DNA of 64,000 nucleotides from CBDBGD01 sp965205235 (lineage in GTDB: Bacteria; Chloroflexota; Dehalococcoidia; Lucifugimonadales; UBA1127): assembly GCA_965205235.1 (NCBI GenBank), contig CBDBGD010000002.1, positions 62,001-126,000 of the forward strand, written 5' to 3'. Shown here piece after piece: positions 58,645 through 64,000 of this stretch. Positions within the stretch are counted from its first letter, which is position 1, and every line of letters starts with the position of its first letter. The notes beneath the pieces are model-generated. The model was not told the origin of the DNA. It saw nothing but the letters and a program-made list of their open reading frames with translations, and did no database searches. Made by a program: the position numbers and the translations under genes.

Positions 58645-59883
58645 TTGAATCTCCGGATTGCGCTGCAGGGTGCCATGTCAGAGTCCAACCGGGCGCTTCT
58701 TTTGACCGGTCAGGACGACCTTCGGTACGGAGCCAGGATCTCGGTATGGGTGCGATGGTTCTTGTTGATCGGCTGGTTCGCCCAGATGAATTACCGCCCC
58801 AACTTCGCCGATCCCAACTACATCCCCAATTCACTGTTCGCCGCAACGATGCTGGCGCTCAACGCGTACGTCCACTACCGAATCTTGACCAACCGGCCGG
58901 TGACGTGGCGTTGGTTGCTCGGGCTCAGCATGATGGACGCGGTGATGATTTCTGCGGGTCTGGCGATCTCCGGCGGATTCGCGAACACGTTCTTCGTGCT
59001 CTACTACCCCGCTCTTGCAATGTTTGCCGTGGTTTTCACCTCCTTCAGGCTGAGCTTCTTTTGGGTCACGGTCATCGCGTTGGTCTACGCGGCTATAAGC
59101 CTGTTGGTGGAGCCAGGCGTGGACTTCGAAGCCACCCAAGAGAAGGCGCTGTTTACCAGGATCGTCGTCATGTATGCCGTCGTCGCGGCCGTCAACTTGG
59201 TGTCCAGGTTTGAACGGATCAGAAGGAGAGATGCAGTGGAACGGGAACGGGAGCTACAGCAGGAGCGAATCGAGCTCTCGCAGACCATTCACGACACGAT
59301 AGCGCAGTCGGCCTACATGATCGGCTTGGGCCTGGAGACTGCTATCGAGCTCGCGGAAGGGCCGGACGGCGATAACCGCGATGAGCTTCGCACCAAGCTG
59401 GCAGCTACGCACGCCCTTTCGAAATCCACCATGTGGGAGCTAAGGCATCCCATCGACATCGGCCCCATATTCGAGGGGCGGGAGCTGGGCCGGGTGCTGA
59501 GGTCGCACGCCGCGACGTTCTCAACCATCACGTCGATCCCTGCGGAGCTGGTCCAGTCGGGCACGGAGCCGCAGCTTCCCACGGTCACCCGCAGGTTGCT
59601 CTTCTCAATAGCTCACAACGCGATGACAAACGCATTCCGGCACGCCCGTGCGGGCAAGGTCATCGTCTCCCTGATTGTTGAGGATGATGGTCTACGACTG
59701 TCCGTTTCAGACGATGGCATTGGCCTCCCGGAAGACTACGCAGACCGCGGTCACGGATTCCGCAGCATGAGGGCGGACGCTGAGCGAATGGGTGGCCGGC
59801 TCGACGCCACCGCCGGCGAGTCCGGACGCGGCACGACGGTGACCTGCACCGTTCCGTATCCCAACCACGAGAGAGGCTGGTAG
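58645..59883 (+). CDS. Sensor histidine kinase (HisKA_3, NarL-partner type)
   Basis: The 412-residue protein has six or so membrane helices in the first 180 residues, without a large outer sensor domain, then a short coiled coil. The phospho-acceptor is in RIELSQTIHDTIAQSAYMIG and the HATPase_c domain has SIAHNAMTNAFRHARAG, VSDDGIGLPEDYADRGHGF and the final GRGTTVTCTVP. The TTG at 58645 has AGGAG upstream; an ATG at 58675 is an alternative. The response regulator follows after one base. Confidence 0.9.
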   Translation: MNLRIALQGAMSESNRALLLTGQDDLRYGARISVWVRWFLLIGWFAQMNYRPNFADPNYIPNSLFAATMLALNAYVHYRILTNRPVTWRWLLGLSMMDAVMISAGLAISGGFANTFFVLYYPALAMFAVVFTSFRLSFFWVTVIALVYAAISLLVEPGVDFEATQEKALFTRIVVMYAVVAAVNLVSRFERIRRRDAVERERELQQERIELSQTIHDTIAQSAYMIGLGLETAIELAEGPDGDNRDELRTKLAATHALSKSTMWELRHPIDIGPIFEGRELGRVLRSHAATFSTITSIPAELVQSGTEPQLPTVTRRLLFSIAHNAMTNAFRHARAGKVIVSLIVEDDGLRLSVSDDGIGLPEDYADRGHGFRSMRADAERMGGRLDATAGESGRGTTVTCTVPYPNHERGW

Positions 59884-59884
59884 C

Positions 59885-60541
59885 TTGGCCTCGGTGACAC
59901 AGACCACTGTGATGATCGTGGATGACCACGAGATCATGCGTGACGGCCTGCGCGAGGTCCTGCACCGGTCCGGCGACTTCGAGGTGGTGGGTGAGGCCGG
60001 GGACGGCGTAGCGGCGGTGAGGATAGCCCAGCAGCTCAGGCCCGACGTGGTCATCATGGATGTGATGATGCCTCTCAAGAACGGCATCGAGGCTTGCCGA
60101 GAGGTCACTGAAGCTCTCCCGGACACTAGGGTGTTGATCCTCACAGCGGCAACGGAAGAGGATGCCGCCATTGAGGCAGTCGCCGCCGGAGCGGCGGGAT
60201 ATCTTCAGAAGTACTCCGGGAAGAGTGATCTGTTGCGCAGCGTCCGCGACGTTGCTGCTGGACAGTACCGCATACCTGCCGACGTGCTTAGGCGTGTCTT
60301 TGCGGAGATCCGGGCGGCAAACCGCATGAAGACATCGGAACACCGCAGGCTTACACAGCGGGAGCGTGAAATCCTTACGCTATTTGCTCATGGCCTGTCC
60401 TATGCGAAGATCGCTAAGGTCAGGGGCATCCAGCCTCTGACGGTCCGAAACGCTATCTACGGCATCCAGGACAAACTCAATATCGAAACGAAGCAGGAGT
60501 TAGTGGTCTGGGCCGTGCGAAACGGCCTGCTGGACGAGTAG
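59885..60541 (+). CDS. Response regulator, NarL/FixJ family
   Basis: The 218-residue protein has a receiver domain (VMIVDDHEIMRDGLREVLH, with the phospho-aspartate in PDVVIMDVMMPLKNGIEA and the conserved lysine in AGYLQKYSGKSDLL) and a LuxR-type helix-turn-helix (LTQREREILTLFAHGLSYAKIAKV). It starts with TTG directly after the kinase stop; GTG at 59894 is an alternative. The recognition helix IQPLTVRNAIYGIQDKLNI departs from the usual 'SxxTVKxHxxxI' at the His position. The divergent protease gene is a likely target. Confidence 0.92.
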   Translation: MASVTQTTVMIVDDHEIMRDGLREVLHRSGDFEVVGEAGDGVAAVRIAQQLRPDVVIMDVMMPLKNGIEACREVTEALPDTRVLILTAATEEDAAIEAVAAGAAGYLQKYSGKSDLLRSVRDVAAGQYRIPADVLRRVFAEIRAANRMKTSEHRRLTQREREILTLFAHGLSYAKIAKVRGIQPLTVRNAIYGIQDKLNIETKQELVVWAVRNGLLDE

Positions 60542-60602
60542 CGGTCCACAGGAAGAAACCTCTCTCCCCCTCCCCCCGCCCCCACCCTCGCCACAAATCG
60601 AG

Positions 60603-60608
60603 TACCAT
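60603..60608 (+). promoter_or_regulatory. Possible -10 box of a leaderless amidohydrolase transcript
   Basis: TACCAT ends six bases before the ATG at 60615, and no ribosome binding site is visible. This spacing would place the transcription start at the A of the start codon. The truncated copy at 56379 has the same TACCAT at the same distance. Confidence 0.4.
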
Positions 60609-60614
60609 GTCGCC

Positions 60615-61883
60615 ATGCAACCTCCACCCGCACCCGCCCTCACCATCACAGCCGGCTGGCTCCTCGACGGCTCCGGCGCCGCCGCGTCCCAGGCCATGGC
60701 CGTGCGCATCGACGGCGCACGAATCACCGCCGTCGGCCCCGCCGCCGAGCTCGCGCTGCCCGGCGAGTCCACCGGCGAGCACCTCGACTTCCCCACGGGC
60801 ACGCTGCTGCCCGGCCTCATCGATTGCCACACGCACACCAACATGCCCGGCGACGGGCGGCGCGGCGAGGACGTCCACAGGGACGACGACGACTACATCC
60901 GCCTGCTGCGCTCCGCGCACAACGTCGAGCGCGCGCTCGAAACCGGGGTGACCACGGTCTGCGATTGCGGCGGCTGGAACGAGACCACCTTCCGACTCAA
61001 AGAGGGCATTCGACAGGGTATCGTGCGCGGTCCGCGCGTGCTCGCCTCCGGCCGGCCCATCACCACCACCGGCGGCCACTGCTGGTTCATGGGCTCGGAG
61101 GCGGACGGCATCGACGGCGTACGAACAGAGGCACGCCTGCTCATCAAGCAGGGCGCAGACTTCCTCAAGGTGATGGCGACAGGCGGCAGCACCCTTGGCA
61201 CGGACCCCTTTCGCCCGGCCTACTCCAGCGAAGAGCTACAGGCCATCGCCGAAGAGGGACACCGGCGAGGACTCCCCGTCGTCGCCCACTGCCGCTCGAA
61301 CGAGGCCATGCGCATGGTCGTCGAAGCACGGTTCGACGCAATCATGCATGGCTGGTTCGCAGACCCTTCGGGCGATAGGATATTCGACGACCGCCTCGCC
61401 GATCTCATAGCGCAGCAGGGGGTACGGGTAAACCCGACCCTGCAGATCACTCGGGGTCGACTGTCGCTTCTTCAGGAGCAAGTCGAGCAGGGCGTCGCGA
61501 CCGACGAAGAAGCGGCGCTCCTGCAGAATATGCAGCGCAGCCATGCCACAACCCTGGAGCACACAGGCTGGCTGATAGACCGAGGCGTTCAGCTCATGGC
61601 CGGGTCCGACTGCGGCTGGGGAGTGTACCCCTTCGGCCGGTTCGACCTTGAGTTGGCGGCAATGGTCAAGGCCGGGCTCTCTCCCCCCGCGGCGATTCAC
61701 GCCGCCACGGTCGGCAACGCCAAGGCCCTGCACATCGACGACGTGGTCGGCACGGTGGCCCCGGGTAAGGAAGCCGACCTGCTGGTCGTTGACGGCCGCC
61801 CCGACCGGGACATCACGGACGTCGGCAGGGTGCTCGCCGTCATCAAGGGCGGTCGCGTCGTCGTCAACAACGTCGCCCCCTAG
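60615..61883 (+). CDS. Amidohydrolase family protein
   Basis: The 422-residue protein has the metal-binding start TLLPGLIDCHTHTNMPGDG near residue 73. The bridging lysine is in GADFLKVMATGG, further ligands are in PVVAHCRSNEAMRMV and ARFDAIMHGWFADP, and the final aspartate is in QLMAGSDCGWG. It belongs to the same imidazolonepropionase/prolidase-like branch as the protein at 32312 but is clearly distinct. Substrate unknown. Its 5' end has a truncated duplicate at 56379, with the protease and two-component genes lying between the two. Confidence 0.88.
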   Translation: MQPPPAPALTITAGWLLDGSGAAASQAMAVRIDGARITAVGPAAELALPGESTGEHLDFPTGTLLPGLIDCHTHTNMPGDGRRGEDVHRDDDDYIRLLRSAHNVERALETGVTTVCDCGGWNETTFRLKEGIRQGIVRGPRVLASGRPITTTGGHCWFMGSEADGIDGVRTEARLLIKQGADFLKVMATGGSTLGTDPFRPAYSSEELQAIAEEGHRRGLPVVAHCRSNEAMRMVVEARFDAIMHGWFADPSGDRIFDDRLADLIAQQGVRVNPTLQITRGRLSLLQEQVEQGVATDEEAALLQNMQRSHATTLEHTGWLIDRGVQLMAGSDCGWGVYPFGRFDLELAAMVKAGLSPPAAIHAATVGNAKALHIDDVVGTVAPGKEADLLVVDGRPDRDITDVGRVLAVIKGGRVVVNNVAP

Positions 61884-61904
61884 GACCAGCGCCCGGCGCC
61901 CACC

Positions 61905-62175
61905 TCTCCCCGACCCCCCTGTCCAGCCCGTGGTGAGCCCCCCGCGCCCGTTCGTGGTGAGCCTGTCGAACCACCCCCTCGCACCCCGTCGTCATTCCTG
62001 CGCAGGCAGGAACCTCGGGGCGGGGCAGGGTCTCCGCCTCTCCCCGCGGGAGAGGCCGACGCTCCGCGGCGGGTGAGGGCGCGGGGGGGCCTGGGGGCGC
62101 AGCCCCCGAAGAACCCCAGGGCGGGTGGGCGGGAAAAGCGCCGAGGAGGGGGGGTGCGGAGCGGGGTATCCGTAT
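61905..62175. repeat. Dense block of dispersed repeats
   Basis: Units in order are GTTCGTGGTGAGCCTGTCG near 61952, CGTCATTCCTGCGCAGGCAGG near 61990, and a CTCTCCCCGCGGGAGAGG hairpin near 62038. A GGGGGCGCAGCCCCC hairpin follows near 62092. The block ends with a GGGCGGGAAAAGCGCCGAG unit of about 60 bases, which recurs twice after 62970. No gene is visible. Confidence 0.65.
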
Positions 62176-62179
62176 CCCC

Positions 62180-62608
62180 CTACACCGGCTCCGCCAGAAA
62201 CACCGGTATCATCCGTGACGTCTTGGTCTGGTACTCCGCGTACGGCGGAAACGCCTCCACCGCCAGCGCCCACAGCCGATCGCGCTCCGGCCCGTCTTCC
62301 AGCTCGCGCACCTGCATCCTGTACACCTCGGTCTCGTCACGGACCTCCACGCTCCCGTTGGCGCGCAGGTTGTACACCCACTCCGGGTGCGACGGCGCGC
62401 CGCCGCGAGAGCCCACCAGCACATAGTTGTCCCCGTCCGCCACCCGCATCAGCGGCGTCTTCCGAATGCCGCCCGTCTTGTTCCCCATGTTCGTGACGAT
62501 GACCACCGGCAGCCCGCGCAGCGTCGTCCCCTCCCGTCCTCCGCTCCCCTCGTACAGCTCCACGTGCTCCCGCACCCAGTCCGATGCTGATGGCAGATAC
62601 TCCGGCAT
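62180..62608 (-). CDS. Deazaflavin (F420)-dependent nitroreductase family protein
   Basis: The 142-residue protein starts at MPEYLPSASDWVREHVELYE (ATG at 62608, GAGGAGGAG upstream). The fold-typical blocks are VVIVTNMGNKTGGIRKTPLMRV, GDNYVLVGSRGGAPSHPEW and VYNLRANGSVEVR, the signature of the Ddn-like F420-binding split-barrel family. These enzymes reduce quinones or nitro compounds with F420H2. With the LLM oxidoreductase at 8141 it implies an F420-using host. Confidence 0.9.
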   Translation of the reverse strand: MPEYLPSASDWVREHVELYEGSGGREGTTLRGLPVVIVTNMGNKTGGIRKTPLMRVADGDNYVLVGSRGGAPSHPEWVYNLRANGSVEVRDETEVYRMQVRELEDGPERDRLWALAVEAFPPYAEYQTKTSRMIPVFLAEPV

Positions 62609-62755
62609 CGCTTCTCCTCCTCGCTCGTCTGGTCGCTGCGCTAAGCATACCTGTTTTGTTCCACGAGAGTCGAAGGCCGCCCGCAGGGCATGCGCTCTGC
62701 CCCTTCCTTCCATCGCCCTTGCCGCCGCCGACCACGTTGGTACAATGACCGCGCC

Positions 62756-62938
62756 ATGGCAGGTGTGATAGCCAGGATCGTCGTGCACGCGCTGCTGTTT
62801 GGGCTGGCGGTCGTCGTGTTCTTCCTGGGCCTGGGCGTGGGGCTTGCGCTCAACGCCACCCTGGGCACGCTGCTGTGGGTCGCCGCCGCCGGCATAGCCG
62901 GGCTCAACCTGCTATGGATCATCCAGTCCCGCCAATAG
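62756..62938 (+). CDS. Small two-helix membrane protein
   Basis: The 60-residue protein is nearly all hydrophobic: VHALLFGLAVVVFFLGLGVG and LLWVAAAGIAGLNLLWII. TACAAT at 62742-62747 ends nine bases before the ATG with no ribosome site, suggesting a leaderless or nearly leaderless transcript. Function unknown. Confidence 0.55.
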   Translation: MAGVIARIVVHALLFGLAVVVFFLGLGVGLALNATLGTLLWVAAAGIAGLNLLWIIQSRQ

Positions 62939-62974
62939 CGGCCCGCCGCCGGGCGGGGACGGCGCAACACTCTA

Positions 62975-63325
62975 TCCCAGGGTGGGCTGGGCGGGAGAAG
63001 CGCCGAAGAGGGGCGGAGTGGAGCGGGTCATCTCTATTCCCCCATCGCCCGCAAGGCAACACCCCACTTCAAAGGACCAGACCTCGTCGTCGCGCCAACA
63101 CCGCCGGCAGCAGCGCCCCACGCACCCCGTTCGTTCCTCGTCGAAGAGCATCCCGCCACCACAGACCTAACCCCCGAGGGCGGGCGGGCACACCAAGCTC
63201 CTACAGCAGAGACACCCCGAGCGGGGGCTGGGGGGCTGCGCCCCCCAGAAAAATCCCAGGGCGGGTGGGTGGGAAAAGCGCCGACGGGGAGGGGGGCGGA
63301 GCGGGGCATCCGTATTCCCCCAACC
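62975..63325. repeat. Two further copies of a 60-base repeat, one with hairpin
   Basis: Copies of the unit GGGCGGGAAAAGCGCCGA, followed by a purine-rich run and CATCCGTATTCCCCCA, lie at about 62978-63050 and 63257-63325. The second is preceded by a perfect CTGGGGGG...CCCCCCAG hairpin at 63228-63248, as the first copy near 62119 is by a similar one. The bases between them hold no recognisable gene. Confidence 0.6.
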
Positions 63326-63368
63326 CCACACCGCACCCAACACCGCCGGCATTAGCGGCGATGCCCGC

Positions 63369-64000
63369 CTACTGCCACAGCTCCGGGTCGGGCCGCTTCA
63401 TCAGCCCAACGCCCAGATAGCCGTACCAGATCACCAGCAGCACGTACAGGCTCCGCGCCAGGCCGATGAACGTGTCGCGGCCGTCGTTGCTGAGCACCGC
63501 CAGCATGAAGAAGATCATCAGCAACAAGCTCACAAGCGCCGCCAGCAGCGAGATCACCCGGCTGAAGTCCTCTCTCGTCGACAGCCCCAGCGCGAAGATG
63601 CAGCCGCCAAACCCAAGCGTAATCCCGCCGGCGTAGAGGAGAGCCGAGCCCACGTAGAAGACGGGAACGCTTCCGCTGATTTGGGCGTCGGTCTCCGCGT
63701 CGGCCAGGATGAAGTCCATGCCGCCCGATAGAATCCAGCCCGACAGCCCCACGAACATCATGAAGAAGCCCAGCTGCACAAACGCCTTCCCGTTGCCCTG
63801 CAGCGTCACGTTCCGCATCAGCGCATACAGGCCCGAGAGGATCAGCGCCAGGCCCAGGATGATCCCGATGTTCGTCACGTTCGTCAGCGCAGCGTTGCCG
63901 CTCTTGGCGCTTATCGTGCCAACGGAGTCTGACACCTCGGCAGTATCGATCAGCAGCCCCCCCGGCTCGATGAGGAAGAACACGAAGGCGATTATCGGGC
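63369..64000 (-). CDS. Multi-helix membrane protein, N-terminus cut by window edge
   Basis: At least 210 residues with about six hydrophobic helices end in GVGLMKRPDPELWQ. The frame is open to the right edge (reading PIIAFVFFLIEPGG before the first in-window GTG), so the protein starts beyond the window. Segments include NIGIILGLALILSGLYALMR and LGFFMMFVGLSGWILSGGMDF. No family is recognised; the helices and polar loops suggest an integral membrane protein without enzyme motifs. Confidence 0.65.
   Translation of the reverse strand, partial: PIIAFVFFLIEPGGLLIDTAEVSDSVGTISAKSGNAALTNVTNIGIILGLALILSGLYALMRNVTLQGNGKAFVQLGFFMMFVGLSGWILSGGMDFILADAETDAQISGSVPVFYVGSALLYAGGITLGFGGCIFALGLSTREDFSRVISLLAALVSLLLMIFFMLAVLSNDGRDTFIGLARSLYVLLVIWYGYLGVGLMKRPDPELWQ

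Overview
The window is a gene-dense, GC-rich (roughly 65-70% by eye) chromosomal segment from a bacterium. Several traits together suggest Chloroflexota, most likely a Dehalococcoidia/SAR202-like lineage. These are two F420-type enzymes (an LLM-class oxidoreductase and a deazaflavin-dependent nitroreductase), several amidohydrolases, a LarA-like DUF2088 protein, MutS2 rather than MutS, -10 boxes of TACAAT/TAnnAT type, and short interspersed palindromic repeats. This is inference from gene content; no rRNA or tRNA gene was recognised to confirm it.

Layout. 1-1.7 kb (minus): a PadR-controlled ABC exporter cut by the left edge. 1.9-5.5 kb (plus): a MoxR/DUF58/DUF4129 operon. 5.5-9.1 kb: a GSA-type aminotransferase, threonine synthase and an LLM oxidoreductase. 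9.1-12.7 kb: an accessory patch with a GIY-YIG-like protein, an MpaB-type oxygenase and a DUF262/DUF1524 (GmrSD-like) protein of lower GC. 12.9-17.4 kb: mutS2, recO and an M16 peptidase. 17.5-22.0 kb: a compact virus-derived cassette (major capsid protein, adaptor, tail hub-like protein, small protein) bordered by interspersed repeats and without packaging genes. 22.1-25.2 kb: cupin, an SDR lacking the usual catalytic residues, and a sodium/solute symporter with its small partner. 25.2-28.3 kb: repeats, an IS30-family element and an unidentified low-GC gene. 28.3-31.1 kb: leuS behind a T-box leader whose Stem I looks ultrashort. 31.1-32.3 kb: PIN-domain toxins, one with its antitoxin. 32.3-40.5 kb (minus): amidohydrolase, DUF192 lipoprotein, CvpA, EamA, AIR-synthase-like protein, then recR-ybaB-dnaX-ybeY. 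40.6-47.7 kb (minus): a lipid-type locus (HAD phosphatase, PlsC acyltransferase, fatty acyl-CoA reductase, diacylglycerol kinase, LarA-like protein, zinc alcohol dehydrogenase). 47.8-55.7 kb: CBS protein, small proteins, proA/proB and mfd. 55.7-64 kb: a kinase-like ATPase, a truncated amidohydrolase start, a trypsin-like lipoprotein with a divergent two-component system, the intact amidohydrolase, F420 nitroreductase, repeats and a membrane protein cut by the right edge.

Two cross-cutting points matter to a user of this annotation. First, between 37.8 and 45 kb several genes (ybaB, dnaX, the acyl-CoA reductase, the LarA-like gene) are each put out of frame by one extra base, mostly in short homopolymers; because dnaX is essential, sequencing or assembly error is the simplest explanation. 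Second, the strongest candidates for unusual biology are the reduced capsid/tail cassette with a possible SOS-type operator in front of it, the ultrashort T-box, and the protease/two-component module set between two copies of an amidohydrolase 5' end.
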